From NCBI RefSeq assembly GCF_023242315.1, contig NZ_JALLIY010000015.1, positions 124,001 to 188,000 of the forward strand: DNA of 64,000 nucleotides. The letters are read 5' to 3'. The position numbers were made by a program, and so were the translations under genes. Of the stretch, positions 17,203 through 26,869 are shown in pieces. The stretch is from Pseudomonas sp. MWU13-2105. GTDB lineage: Bacteria > Pseudomonadota > Gammaproteobacteria > Pseudomonadales > Pseudomonadaceae. How positions within the stretch are numbered: position 1 is the first letter of the stretch; the number at the start of each line of letters is the position of its first letter. A model generated the notes under the pieces. The model had not been told where the DNA came from. It did no database searches and saw only the letters and a program-made list of their open reading frames with translations.

Positions 17203-18234
17203 TTATTCGCCCTCGGGACCGCGCAGGTTTTCAAATTGGGACAGACCGTCGGGAATCAGGTTGCGCACAATGGTCGCGAAGTCGGCGTGGACCAGGTTTT
17301 TCGCCCGGTTCAACAGCACCGGCAGCGGGCTGGAGGGCTCATGGCGGGCGTAGTAGTTCAGCAGCCGCTCGAGGCTGCGCAGGACGTCGTCGCGGTTGCC
17401 GATTTCGCCCGGCGGCGTGCTACGCGTGACAATCGGGGCGGCGCTATCGCTGCCGTGCAAGGCGGGCTCGGACTCATATTCGGCCGCGCTCGGTTCGCCG
17501 GTGTCGGTGCCGGGCGCGTATTCGCCGAGGATCTGCAAGGCCAGCTTGAGCGGTTGGCGCAGGGCGCCGAGGTCGACGCCCTCGGCCGAGCCGACCTGGT
17601 CGCTGACGAAACGCTCGATGGCATCGACGGCGCTGCGGGCTTCGGTCAGCGCGGCGCGTACGGCGGCCAGTTGCACGGCGTCGCTGTCGCGCAGGGCGCC
17701 GGACAGCCCGTCGGCATTCAGGCTTTCGTCGGCGAAGCCTTGCAGGCCGCTGGCATTCAGCGCGGCGCGCAGGGTCACGGTGCCGAAGGCCCGGGAGCGG
17801 GTCAGCACACTTTCGCGCAACAGGCGGATATTGGTCTCGCAGGCCAGCCCCGAGAGCGCGTTGATCCGCACCGTGGGGTCGTTGTCGTCATCGGCGTCGA
17901 GCAGCGGATAGAGTTCGCCCCAGTACTGCTGGAGCATCTCGCTGACCAGCGTCAGGGCGTTGGCGAGCCCCGGCAGGCCGTCGAGGGCCAGTGCGCTTTG
18001 CACGAGAAAATGGGTGATGCGCAGGTCTTTGCTGCGTTGCAGGAGCGCCGTGCTCGACTGCTCGATGGCGCGCCATGCCGGAGGTTCGGCCGCTTGCACC
18101 GAGTCGCCCATGATGCGCTCGGGTTTGCCTTGGGCATCACGCTCCAATTGCAAGAATTGCGCGTCATATTCCAGATCCTCGCCACAAGGCGAGTTCGCTG
18201 AAACAGCGGCGAGCAACAACGGCACATCCACCAA
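17203..18234 (-). CDS. tssA: TssA, T6SS tail assembly protein (TTG start)
   Basis: A 343-residue TssA protein with an N-terminal ImpA_N domain (SPCGEDLEYDAQFLQLERDA, then PPAWRAIEQSSTALL). It has the short HSI-1 type C-terminal segment ending NRAKNLVHADFATIVRNL. TssA proteins position and prime the baseplate and sheath. The chosen start is a TTG at 18234: AAGGAG sits 7 nt upstream, and the resulting N-terminus MVDVPLLLAAVS aligns with other TssA1 proteins. GTG codons at 18231 and 18225 are alternatives. It is the first gene of the minus-strand operon. Confidence 0.93.
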   Translation of the reverse strand: MVDVPLLLAAVSANSPCGEDLEYDAQFLQLERDAQGKPERIMGDSVQAAEPPAWRAIEQSSTALLQRSKDLRITHFLVQSALALDGLPGLANALTLVSEMLQQYWGELYPLLDADDDNDPTVRINALSGLACETNIRLLRESVLTRSRAFGTVTLRAALNASGLQGFADESLNADGLSGALRDSDAVQLAAVRAALTEARSAVDAIERFVSDQVGSAEGVDLGALRQPLKLALQILGEYAPGTDTGEPSAAEYESEPALHGSDSAAPIVTRSTPPGEIGNRDDVLRSLERLLNYYARHEPSSPLPVLLNRAKNLVHADFATIVRNLIPDGLSQFENLRGPEGE

Positions 18235-18623
18235 ATTCGATCTCCTTATCGGCCTGCTGGATAGTCAGGCATTTGTTCCGAAAGTTCCTTCGGAAAACTC
18301 TCATATTTCTTGCGGGTATATACGCAGTGATATCATTGAGCTATCACTTGTAAACAAGAAGTTGTGCATTTTTGGTGTAGTAGTTATAGCTTGTCAAGGT
18401 AAGCTAGCGGCCCTTTGTTACCGTTGTGACACACTCGTCAAGGCTGTCGACCGCTGGGTCAGGGTGTGTGCGTTTTTCATAATTTTGTAGGTAGAATTCG
18501 CTAGAGTCGGCGAACTGGCTGAAATAGATAGGCTTTTTAGCGGATTTTGGTGGCCATGGCGGGGCCCGGTGCAAGGTGTTTGTGCCGGGTGGCTTGTGCG
18601 TGGATGTACTGCAAGGAGGCGCA
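18235..18623. promoter_or_regulatory. Divergent AT-rich control region between tssA and fha
   Basis: A 389-bp region, clearly richer in A/T than its surroundings, between the two divergent T6SS operons. No credible gene lies in it. It must contain both operon promoters. Several TA-rich stretches (for example around 18315-18345 and 18375-18390) could serve as -10 elements, but I could not assign a clear -35/-10 pair. The fha Shine-Dalgarno AAGGAGG lies at 18613-18619 and the tssA Shine-Dalgarno AAGGAG about 7 nt before its TTG. Both contain the GGA core that RsmA-type regulators bind, which is inference only. Confidence 0.65.
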
Positions 18624-20036
18624 ATGTCGCTGTGTTTGACTATCACTAGTTATCACAAGATCACCCCTGGTCAATGTCCGGAGAAATCCATGGATACCGG
18701 GATGATGGCAATTGGCCGTAGTTCCGAGAATGACTGGGTTCTGCCTGATCCGGAGCGGTTGGTTTCTTCGAAACATTGCGTTATTCAATACAAGGACGGC
18801 CGTTACTATCTGACCGATAACAGTACCAATGGCGTGGAGTTAGTTCAGGCCGGTATTCGTTTGCGCAGAGGTAACAGCGAGCCGTTGCAGGACGGCGAAA
18901 TCATCCGCATCGGTGAGTACGAGATCCGTGTGCGTATCGATTTCAACCTGCAATTGGCCCATGAGAGCCTGTCGGGGGGCGATTCGTCGAACAGTTTCGA
19001 AGCGCTGATGGGGCGGGCGGCGGCCGTGCCGGTCGCGTCGCCGGTGCCGGTGAGTACCCCGGCCGCGCATTTCCAGGGTGGTTCGGCGCTGGACACGCTG
19101 CCTGACCTGTTTGATTTCCTGGCCCCGGCGAGCGTACCTCCCGCGACCCAGTCGGACCATGTGCCGGCGCAGCAGCATGACTTTCGCCCACCGACGCCGG
19201 TGACCAGTCCGGCCCCCGTGGCAGCGCCGAAAGCGCCGGGCGCCGGGGTGATTCCCGAAGACTGGGACCTGCTTGGCGATACGCCCAAGGTGTCGCTCGG
19301 CGCGCCGATTGCCGCGCCTGTTCCGGTGGCGCTGGCCGAGGTTATCGTCGAGCCGGCAGCCACGCCGACACCGATTCCCATGCCTGCGCCGACAGTGGCG
19401 CCAGTTAGCCAGCCGGTCCCCGTGGCGGTGTCCAACGGCGCGCCCCAAACCGATCTGCTGCAAGCCTTCCTGCGCGGCGCCGGCCTTGACCAGCTGCGTA
19501 TCGACACCGCCCAGGTGGAGGCGCAGATGGAAGCGATCGGCCGCAGCTACCGGCTGATGGTCGAGGGCTTGATCGATGTGCTGCGGGCCCGCAGCAGTCT
19601 CAAGGGCGAGTTCCGCATGCAGCAGACGCTGATCCGTCCGGTGGAAAACAACCCGTTGAAATTCGCCCCGAACGCCGATGAAGCGCTGCTCCTGTTGTTG
19701 CGCCACGGCAACCAGGCGTTCATGGCGCCGGACCAGGCGGTCAGCGACAGTTTCGACGACCTGCGGGCGCACCAGATGGCGGTGATGGCCGGGGTGGAGG
19801 CGGCGATCAAGCACCTGCTCAAGCGTTTCGAACCGTCGGAACTGGAGACCCGCATGGGCAAGCCCGGCGGTTTGTCGAACCTGTTCAGCGGTTCGCGCCA
19901 GGCCCAGTACTGGCAGCAGTTCACTGAGCTGTACACGAATATTTCCCGTGAGGCCGAAGAGGATTTCCAGGATTTGTTTGGGCGGGAGTTCAGTCGGGCT
20001 TACGAGGAGCACAGTGCGCGGTTGCGCAAGGGATAA
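18624..20036 (+). CDS. fha1: Fha, FHA-domain T6SS scaffold protein
   Basis: A 470-residue FHA protein. Residues about 20-100 form the forkhead-associated domain, with GRSS at 31-34, SSKH at 48-51 and NSTNG at 66-70, the phosphothreonine-binding signature. A Pro/Ala-rich linker follows (about 130-280). The C-terminal conserved T6SS FHA domain includes FLRGAGLDQLRIDTAQVEAQ. In HSI-1 systems Fha is phosphorylated by PpkA, dephosphorylated by PppA, and promotes T6SS assembly. The start at 18624 is preferred over an in-frame upstream codon because AAGGAGG precedes it and MSLCLTITSYH is the family N-terminus. Confidence 0.95.
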   Translation: MSLCLTITSYHKITPGQCPEKSMDTGMMAIGRSSENDWVLPDPERLVSSKHCVIQYKDGRYYLTDNSTNGVELVQAGIRLRRGNSEPLQDGEIIRIGEYEIRVRIDFNLQLAHESLSGGDSSNSFEALMGRAAAVPVASPVPVSTPAAHFQGGSALDTLPDLFDFLAPASVPPATQSDHVPAQQHDFRPPTPVTSPAPVAAPKAPGAGVIPEDWDLLGDTPKVSLGAPIAAPVPVALAEVIVEPAATPTPIPMPAPTVAPVSQPVPVAVSNGAPQTDLLQAFLRGAGLDQLRIDTAQVEAQMEAIGRSYRLMVEGLIDVLRARSSLKGEFRMQQTLIRPVENNPLKFAPNADEALLLLLRHGNQAFMAPDQAVSDSFDDLRAHQMAVMAGVEAAIKHLLKRFEPSELETRMGKPGGLSNLFSGSRQAQYWQQFTELYTNISREAEEDFQDLFGREFSRAYEEHSARLRKG

Positions 20037-20058
20037 GGCATTGAGAACGCCATGGACC

Positions 20059-20100
20059 TGTAGGAGCAGGGCTGGTCGGGACGCCGCATCGCCGCGAAGA
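20059..20100 (+). repeat. Single degenerate REP-like half site
   Basis: In the 147-bp gap between fha and tssJ, TGTAGGAGCAGGGCTGGTCG followed by GGACGCCGCATCGCCGCGAAG resembles one arm of the REP elements elsewhere in the window. There is no second inverted arm. It appears to be a decayed or solitary copy. Confidence 0.5.
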
Positions 20101-20183
20101 GGCCAGTACAGGCACCACAGTTCTGAAGGTTGGTTGCAAAACAGGATTTAACGGAAAGCTCATAACGTCATTGAGGACGCAGG

Positions 20184-20693
20184 ATGATTCACCGAGTTTT
20201 ACTGGCCGCAGCCTTCACGCTGCTGCTCGGCGCATGTGCCAAGGACGCGGCTGCCCCAGCGCCCGTCGACGCCCCCGTGGCCGATAGCGCCACCGCTTCC
20301 CTGCATTTCCACGCCATTGGCGGGCTCAACCCCGGTGCCGACGGCGTGCCCGCTCCCGTGCGCGTGCGTATCTTCGAGTTGAAGAACAGCGCCAATTTCA
20401 ACCGCGCCGACTACTTCGCCCTGGCCGACCGCGCCCAGGCGACCCTCGGTGCCGACCTGATCGACCAGGACGAAGTGCTGGTCCAGCCCGGCGAGCAACT
20501 GGACATCGAGCGAGCACTCAACCCGGCGACCCGCCAGGTCGGCCTGGTGGTCGGCTACCGCGAAATCGACCAGGCCCTCTGGCGCACGTTGCTGACTATC
20601 GCGCCCAAGCAGCTCAACGACTATCAGATCAGCCTCGATGTGCGCGCCGTGCGCAGTGCCATCGTCGTGACCCCAACCCGCATCGCCCCTTAG
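20184..20693 (+). CDS. tssJ: T6SS outer-membrane lipoprotein TssJ
   Basis: A 169-residue lipoprotein. The signal peptide MIHRVLLAAAFTLLLGAC ends in the lipobox LGAC, so Cys18 should be acylated. The mature part matches TssJ/Lip (SLHFHAIGGLNPGADGVPAP, RVRIFELKNSANFNRADYF). TssJ anchors the TssL-TssM complex to the outer membrane by binding the periplasmic end of TssM. tssK starts 15 bp downstream. Confidence 0.95.
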   Translation: MIHRVLLAAAFTLLLGACAKDAAAPAPVDAPVADSATASLHFHAIGGLNPGADGVPAPVRVRIFELKNSANFNRADYFALADRAQATLGADLIDQDEVLVQPGEQLDIERALNPATRQVGLVVGYREIDQALWRTLLTIAPKQLNDYQISLDVRAVRSAIVVTPTRIAP

Positions 20694-20708
20694 GCAAACG
20701 GAGAAGCC

Positions 20709-22043
20709 ATGTCCTGGAACAATCGAGTGGTCTGGTCGGAAGGCATGTTCATCGGAACGCAGCACTTCCAGCAGCATGACCGTTATCTGGAAAACCTGAT
20801 CGACGCGCGCAGCCGACCGTTGGCCGTCGGTGCCTGGGGTTTTTCCGAGCTGCTGATCGACCAGGGCCTGCTGGCCCAGGGCAAGCTGGCTATCGTCTCG
20901 GCCCGTGGCCTGCTGCCGGACGGCACGCCATTCAACATCCCACACGATGACCTGGCGCCAAGTCCGCTGAGCATCGATGCAAACCTGCGCGACGGCCTGG
21001 TCTACCTGGCCTTGCCGCTCAAGCGCGCGGGCTCGCGGGACACTGTCGACGAAGGTGAGGAACTGGGTGGTGCGCGCTATCTGAGCCAGGTCCGCGAAGT
21101 CCGCGACGACAATGCACCGTTCGAGAACCGCGCGCCGGTGGCATTGGGGTCGCGGGCCTTGCGCCTGTTGACCGCCGAGGACGGCCTGGGCGATTACGCG
21201 GCCATCGGGCTGGTGCGGGTCAAGGAGAAGCGCGCCGACCGCGCCCTGGTCCTCGACGACGGCTATGTGCCGCCGGTGCTCGATGTGGCGGCGAGCAAAC
21301 CGCTGACGGCGTTTCGCAGCGAACTGCTGGGCCTGTTGCACCAGCGTGGCGAAGCCCTCGCCGGGAGGGTGGTGGCCTCGGGCGCCGGCGGTGCCTCGGA
21401 GATTGCCGATTTCATGCTGTTGCAGCTGGTCAATCGCGCCCAGCCATTGATCAGCCACCTGAACCAGATCAGCCCCTTGCACCCGGAGCGTTTGTACAGC
21501 GAGCTGGTAAGCCTGGCCGGCGAGTTTTCCACCTTCTCCAGCAGCGCCCGGCGCCCGGCCGCGTTCCCGGTCTATCAACACGATGACCTGGCGCTGAGCT
21601 TCGCGCCGGTCATGCAGGCCCTGCGCGAAGCCCTGTCGATGCTGATCGACAGCAAGGCGACACCGATTCCGATTGTCGAGAAAGCCTACGGTATCCACGT
21701 GGCGATGCTGGCGGACCGTAGTCTGATCGACAGCGCCAGCTTCATCCTCGTGGTCCGTGCCGATATCCCCAGCGAAACCCTGCGCGGGCGCTTCGCCCAG
21801 CAAAGCAAGGTCGGCTCGGTGGAGCACATCCGCGACCTGGTCAACCTGCAACTGCCGGGCATCGGCCTGCTGCCGCTGCCGGTGGCGCCACGGCAGATTC
21901 CGTTCCATGCCGGCTCCACCTACTACGAACTCGACCGCGGCAGCGAGCACTGGAAGCAACTGGTGAATTCCGGCGGTTTCGCCTTCCATGTCGCTGGCGA
22001 TTTCCCCGGCTTGAACCTGGCCTTCTGGGCAATCCGAGGATAA
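20709..22043 (+). CDS. tssK: T6SS baseplate-membrane adaptor TssK
   Basis: A 444-residue TssK/ImpJ/VasE protein that links the baseplate wedges to the TssL-TssM membrane complex. MSWNNRVVWSEGMFIGTQHF and QQHDRYLENLIDARSRPL at the start are the classic TssK signature. The C-terminus GSEHWKQLVNSGGFAFHVAG is also conserved. The protein has no signal peptide and is cytoplasmic. Length is normal and both neighbours are closely spaced (15 and 6 bp). Confidence 0.97.
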   Translation: MSWNNRVVWSEGMFIGTQHFQQHDRYLENLIDARSRPLAVGAWGFSELLIDQGLLAQGKLAIVSARGLLPDGTPFNIPHDDLAPSPLSIDANLRDGLVYLALPLKRAGSRDTVDEGEELGGARYLSQVREVRDDNAPFENRAPVALGSRALRLLTAEDGLGDYAAIGLVRVKEKRADRALVLDDGYVPPVLDVAASKPLTAFRSELLGLLHQRGEALAGRVVASGAGGASEIADFMLLQLVNRAQPLISHLNQISPLHPERLYSELVSLAGEFSTFSSSARRPAAFPVYQHDDLALSFAPVMQALREALSMLIDSKATPIPIVEKAYGIHVAMLADRSLIDSASFILVVRADIPSETLRGRFAQQSKVGSVEHIRDLVNLQLPGIGLLPLPVAPRQIPFHAGSTYYELDRGSEHWKQLVNSGGFAFHVAGDFPGLNLAFWAIRG

Positions 22044-22049
22044 GCCGCG

Positions 22050-23369
22050 ATGAATGCCAATGATGATCCGTCGGGCCAGTCGTTGCCCGCCAATGACCGC
22101 ACCCAGTTCATGCCGCGCCCCGGCGGTCGGGGGCCGGAAGCGGCTCGCGCCGAGCCGGTGGCACCGTTGTCGATGCCGGCTGCGCCGCTGCCGATCGGTC
22201 AGTCCCAGGGCCTGAATCCCCTGGAGAGCGCCGCCGGCCCCTTGCTCGCCTTGCTCACGCGCCTGCGCAACACCATTGCCCATCCGGCGCCGGCCAGCCT
22301 GCGGGCGCAATTGCTGGCCTACCTGCGCCAGTTCGAAGAGCGCGCCGAAGGCGCCGGGGTGGCGCGCAACGATGTGTTGCTGGCGCGCTACGCGCTGTGC
22401 ACCGCCCTCGATGAGGCGGTGCTGAGCACGCCGTGGGGCAGTGCCGGCGACTGGGGCAAGCAAAGCCTGCTGATCACCGTGCACAACGAAGCCTGGGGCG
22501 GCGAGAAGGTTTTCCAGTTGCTCGACCATTGCCTGCAAAGTCCGCGCGAACGCCTGTACCTGCTGGAGCTGTTGTACCTGTGCATCTGCCTCGGATTCGA
22601 AGGCCGCTACCGGGTGATGATCGATGGTCGCAGCCAACTCGATGCCCTGCGCGAGCGCACCAGCGCGGCAATCCGTAGTGCCCGTGGCGACTATGAGCGC
22701 GAGCTGTCGCCGCATTGGCGGGGCCTGGCGGTGGTGCGTGATCGCCTGAGCCAGTTCATGCCGCCCTGGGTCGGTATCGCCATCGGCCTGGCGCTGTTGC
22801 TGGTGTTGTTGTTCGGCTTGCGCTTGAAGCTGGCCGCCGACGCCGAGCCGGTGTTTCGCAATATCCATGCCCTGGGCGAGATCCCGGTGCAGACCATCGA
22901 CCGTCCGGTCATCCAGCCCAAGGTGGTGGAGCGGCCGCGCCTGGCCGGTTTCCTCGCCGAGGACATCAAGGCCGGCAAGGTTGCGGTGGAAGACAAGGTC
23001 GACCGCTCGGTGGTGACCATTCGTGGCGACGAACTCTTCGCCTCGGCCAGCTCCAGCATTGTCGATGACTACCAACCGCTGATGCTGCGCATCGCCGATG
23101 CCATTCGCAAAGTGAAAGGCCAGGTGCGGATCACCGGGCACAGCGACAACCGGCCCATCGCGACCCTGCGCTTCCCGTCCAACTGGGCACTGTCCCAGGC
23201 CCGGGCCGAGCAGGTGCTGCAGATCCTCGCGGCGAAGACCGGCACGCCTGCACGCTTCAGTGCCGAAGGGCGCAGCGACACCGAGCCGCTGGCCTCGAAC
23301 GCCACGGCCGAGGGCCGGGCGAAGAATCGTCGGGTGGAAATCACAGTCTTGGCGGAGGGAGTCGAGTGA
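22050..23369 (+). CDS. tssL: TssL inner-membrane protein with C-terminal OmpA-like peptidoglycan-binding domain
   Basis: A 439-residue DotU/TssL protein. The cytoplasmic IcmH domain (about 60-230) contains LLAYLRQFEERAEGAG and LARYALCTALDEAVLSTPWG. One transmembrane segment lies at about 240-258 (VGIAIGLALLLVLLFGL). The periplasmic C-terminal part is an OmpA/MotB-like domain with VRITGHSDNRPI and NWALSQARAEQVLQIL, and should bind peptidoglycan. This extended form is found in HSI-1 type systems. The last four bases overlap the tssM start. Confidence 0.96.
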   Translation: MNANDDPSGQSLPANDRTQFMPRPGGRGPEAARAEPVAPLSMPAAPLPIGQSQGLNPLESAAGPLLALLTRLRNTIAHPAPASLRAQLLAYLRQFEERAEGAGVARNDVLLARYALCTALDEAVLSTPWGSAGDWGKQSLLITVHNEAWGGEKVFQLLDHCLQSPRERLYLLELLYLCICLGFEGRYRVMIDGRSQLDALRERTSAAIRSARGDYERELSPHWRGLAVVRDRLSQFMPPWVGIAIGLALLLVLLFGLRLKLAADAEPVFRNIHALGEIPVQTIDRPVIQPKVVERPRLAGFLAEDIKAGKVAVEDKVDRSVVTIRGDELFASASSSIVDDYQPLMLRIADAIRKVKGQVRITGHSDNRPIATLRFPSNWALSQARAEQVLQILAAKTGTPARFSAEGRSDTEPLASNATAEGRAKNRRVEITVLAEGVE

Positions 23370-26300
23370 AGGCGTTTTTCGGTTTTGTCGTTCGCTGGGT
23401 GATCCCGCTGCTGGGGCTGATCGCCCTGAGCCTGATCATCTGGTTCGTCGGTCCGCTGCTGGAAGTGCTGGTGCCGGAAGGTCGGCGCTGGACGCTGATC
23501 ATCCTGATCTTCGCGGTATGGATCGGCTACCGCGTATTCCGCCTGATCCAGGCCCGGCGCCAGGCCGCCAAGGTCATGCAGAGCCTGGCCGCGGAAACCC
23601 CGCCGGACCCCGCCAGTGTCGCCACCGCCGAAGAACTGGCGACCCTGCGCCAGCGCATGGCCGAGGCCCTGGCGTTGCTCAAGAAAGCCAAGCTCGGTGG
23701 TGACGAGCGCCGTAACCTCTACGAGCTGCCGTGGTACGTGATCATCGGCCCGCCGGGCTCGGGCAAGACTACCGCGCTGGTCAACTCCGGGCTGCATTTC
23801 CCCCTGGCCGCGCAGTTCGGCGCCGGGGCGATTCGGGGTGTCGGCGGTACGCGTAACTGCGACTGGTGGTTCACCGACGAAGCCGTGCTGCTGGACACCG
23901 CCGGCCGCTACACCACCCAGGACAGTCATGCCCAGGTGGACAAGGCGGCCTGGCTGGGCTTCCTCGACCTGCTCAAGACCCAGCGCTCGCGGCGGCCGAT
24001 CGACGGCGCCTTTATCGCCATCAGCCTGTCGGACCTGCTGCTCAGTAGCGATGCCGAACGGGCCGCCCATGCCACGGCGATCCGTGCGCGGATCCAGGAG
24101 CTGTACACCCAGCTCGGCGTGCGCTTCCCGATCTACCTGATGCTGACCAAGCTCGATCTGGTGCCGGGGTTCATGGAGTTCTTCGACGCCCTGAGCAAGG
24201 AAGAGCGGGCCCAGGTCTGGGGCATGACCTTCGACCTCGACGACGGCAAGCACGCCGCCGGTCCGCTGGCGCGTTTTCAGGAAGAGTTCAGCGGGCTCGA
24301 GCAGCGCCTCAACGCGCGGCTGGTGGAGCGTCTGCAACAGGAGCGCGACCCGGCGCGGCGCGACCTGATCTACGGTTTTCCGCAGCAGTTCGGCGCGTTG
24401 AAGACCTGCCTGCAGGATTTCCTCGACGGCGTGTTCAAACCCAATGCCTATGAGGATCGCGCCTTGCTGCGCGGTGTGTACTTCACCAGCGGCACCCAGG
24501 AAGGCAGCCCGATCGACCGCCTGATCGGCGCCATGGCCCAGAGCATGAACCTCGACCGCCAGCAGTTGGCGCGCCAGAGCGGCAGCGGGCGCAGCTACTT
24601 TATCGAGAAGCTGTTCACCGCCGTGGCCTTCGCCGAGCGTGGCCTGGTGGGGGTCAACCCCAAGGTCGAACAACGGCGTAAATGGCTGGCGCGCGCGGTC
24701 TTGGCGACCACGGTCGCGGTGGTGCTGGTGGTGGGGACGCTGTGGTGGGTGAGTTTCCGTGCCAACGAAGCGTATATCGCCCAGGTCGACCAGAAGGTCG
24801 CGCCCCTCGGCCAGAGTGTGCAGGACCTCAGCCCGGCACAACGTGACGTGCTGGCGGTGTTGCCGTTGCTCAATGCGGTCAAGCACCTGGCCGGCGATGC
24901 GCCGGGCTGGGCCGAAGGCCTGGGCCTGTACCAGGGCGACATGCTCGAAGCCGAGTCCGCCAGCGTCTATCGCAAATTGCTGATCGCGGTGTTCGCCCCG
25001 CGCCTGCTGACCCGTGTCGAAGAACAACTGCACAGCGGCGGCAATTCGGACTTCCTCTACGAAGGCCTGAAAGCCTATCTGATGCTGGCCGACAACGAGC
25101 ATTACGACCCGCAGTTCATCAAGGCCTGGATCGCCCTCGACTGGGACCGCAGCTTGCCGCGGGATCTGCCGCCGGAGCAGCGCGCGGCCCTCGGCGAGCA
25201 TCTGCAAGCGCTGTTCGAACGCCGGCCACCGAATGCCCGGCTGGACGAACGACTGATCGACGACCTGCGCCGCCAACTGCAACAACTGCCGGTGGCGCAG
25301 CGGGTCTATGACCGGGTCAAACGGCAGAAACTGCCGGATGGCGTGGCGGATTTCCGCCTGAACGAAGCCGCCGGGCGTGATGCGGCACTGGTGTTCAGTC
25401 GCAAGAGCGGCAAGCCCCTGGGCGATCCGTTGAGCGGCTTCTTTACCGTCAAGGGCTATCGGCAGGCCTTCCTGCTGACCAGCCTGAACCAGGCCAATAC
25501 CCTTGCCGAAGAGCAATGGGTGCTGGGTCGCGACGCGGCCGAACAGCAGAACGTCGCCAGCCTGGCGGCGGATGTGCGACGCCTGTATTTCCAGGACTAC
25601 CTGCGCCAGTGGGATGCCTTGCTCGCCGATATCGACTTCGTGCCCATCACCAGCGTGGCCCAGGCCGCCGATGTGCTGCGGGTGATTTCCGGGCCGACCT
25701 CGCCGCTGAAGAAGCTGCTGCTGGCGGTGGCCAAGGAAACCGATCTGCAACAGGAAGAACGCCAGTTGGCGGCCCAGGGCAAGCCGGTCGCGGGCAATGT
25801 CGACCAGCTCAAGCAACGCCTCGGTTCCCTGCTCGGCCAGGAACAGGCGGCGGGCAACAGCGCGCCGGTGGAAACGCAGGACCCGGTCAGCGCGCACTTC
25901 GCCGAGCTCAATGCGCTGGTCAACAAGGGCGAAGGCGAGCCGGCGGCCATCGACGCCTTGCTGGCGGACCTGAATGCGCTCTATGTGCAGGTCAGCGCCA
26001 TGTCCGGCGCCAGCGGCGATGCCCTGCTCGGCGAGGCGAAGAACCAGGCCTCGGCCGCCGCCACGCGAGTCAGCCTGAATGCCGAACGTCAGCCGCCGCT
26101 GGTCCAGGGGCTGGTCAAGTCGGTGGTCAGCTCGACCACCAACAGCATGATGGGCGGGGTACGCAACCAACTGAACGCGGCCTGGACCAGCGAAGTGGTC
26201 AATGTCTACCGGCAATCCCTCAGCGGCCGTTATCCGTTGGCGCCGGGCAGTGCCCGGGATGCGACGCTGGAGGACTTCGGCCTGTTCTTCGGGGTCGGCG

Positions 26301-26869
26301 GGGTGATGGACAATTACTTCCGCAAGTACCTGCAACCCTATGTCGACACCTCGGCGACCCCTTGGCGCTGGCAGCCGGGGGCGGCGCAGAAGCTCGGGAT
26401 TGCCCCTGGCGTATTGCAGACCTTCCAGCGCGCCGCGGCGATTCGCGACGCGTTCTTCCGCTCGGGCGGTACCCAGCCGACCGTGCGTTTCGAACTCAAG
26501 CCGGTGGCGATGGATGCGTCCATCACCCAGTTCCAGCTTGAACTCGACGGCCAGCAGGTCGGTTATGACCACGGCCCGAGTCGGCCGGTGGCGATGCAAT
26601 GGCCGAACCCGGGTAGCGTCGGCGTGGTCCGCTTGTCCATCTCGCCGCCGTCGGCCAGCGGCCGCTCGGCGATCACCCTGGACGGCCCCTGGGCCTGGTT
26701 CCGCCTGCTGGAGCAATCGGACCTGGTGGCCGGCAACGCGCCGGATCGTTTCAACCTGCGGTTGCGGGTGGATGGCGCGAGCATCTCCTACGAGCTGCGC
26801 GCCAGCAGTGCCTTCAATCCCTTCAAGAGCCGCGTGCTCAATGGCTTCAGCCTGCCGGAGCGGTTATGA
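23366..26869 (+). CDS. tssM: T6SS membrane complex protein TssM (IcmF)
   Basis: An 1167-residue IcmF/VasK protein that forms the trans-envelope channel with TssL and TssJ. Two N-terminal membrane helices (about 5-30 and 37-57) precede a cytoplasmic NTPase-like domain with Walker A GPPGSGKTTALVNSG at about 128. A third helix at about 440-460 leads into the large periplasmic part. The start is a GTG overlapping the tssL stop (GTGA), preceded by GGAGGGAG. It overlaps tagF by 4 bp at the end. The intact Walker A suggests nucleotide binding, which is not needed in every system. Confidence 0.97.
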   Translation: MKAFFGFVVRWVIPLLGLIALSLIIWFVGPLLEVLVPEGRRWTLIILIFAVWIGYRVFRLIQARRQAAKVMQSLAAETPPDPASVATAEELATLRQRMAEALALLKKAKLGGDERRNLYELPWYVIIGPPGSGKTTALVNSGLHFPLAAQFGAGAIRGVGGTRNCDWWFTDEAVLLDTAGRYTTQDSHAQVDKAAWLGFLDLLKTQRSRRPIDGAFIAISLSDLLLSSDAERAAHATAIRARIQELYTQLGVRFPIYLMLTKLDLVPGFMEFFDALSKEERAQVWGMTFDLDDGKHAAGPLARFQEEFSGLEQRLNARLVERLQQERDPARRDLIYGFPQQFGALKTCLQDFLDGVFKPNAYEDRALLRGVYFTSGTQEGSPIDRLIGAMAQSMNLDRQQLARQSGSGRSYFIEKLFTAVAFAERGLVGVNPKVEQRRKWLARAVLATTVAVVLVVGTLWWVSFRANEAYIAQVDQKVAPLGQSVQDLSPAQRDVLAVLPLLNAVKHLAGDAPGWAEGLGLYQGDMLEAESASVYRKLLIAVFAPRLLTRVEEQLHSGGNSDFLYEGLKAYLMLADNEHYDPQFIKAWIALDWDRSLPRDLPPEQRAALGEHLQALFERRPPNARLDERLIDDLRRQLQQLPVAQRVYDRVKRQKLPDGVADFRLNEAAGRDAALVFSRKSGKPLGDPLSGFFTVKGYRQAFLLTSLNQANTLAEEQWVLGRDAAEQQNVASLAADVRRLYFQDYLRQWDALLADIDFVPITSVAQAADVLRVISGPTSPLKKLLLAVAKETDLQQEERQLAAQGKPVAGNVDQLKQRLGSLLGQEQAAGNSAPVETQDPVSAHFAELNALVNKGEGEPAAIDALLADLNALYVQVSAMSGASGDALLGEAKNQASAAATRVSLNAERQPPLVQGLVKSVVSSTTNSMMGGVRNQLNAAWTSEVVNVYRQSLSGRYPLAPGSARDATLEDFGLFFGVGGVMDNYFRKYLQPYVDTSATPWRWQPGAAQKLGIAPGVLQTFQRAAAIRDAFFRSGGTQPTVRFELKPVAMDASITQFQLELDGQQVGYDHGPSRPVAMQWPNPGSVGVVRLSISPPSASGRSAITLDGPWAWFRLLEQSDLVAGNAPDRFNLRLRVDGASISYELRASSAFNPFKSRVLNGFSLPERL

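Noticed and set aside
18570..18600. Possible sigma-54 site on the minus strand before tssA
   Set aside because: The GG and GC elements are 12 nt apart instead of 10.
20199..23141. 980-codon minus-strand frame opposite tssJ-tssK-tssL
   Set aside because: Shadow frame covering three recognised genes; no conserved motif of its own.
23069..26716. 1215-codon minus-strand frame opposite tssM
   Set aside because: Shadow of tssM; composition mirrors the sense codons.
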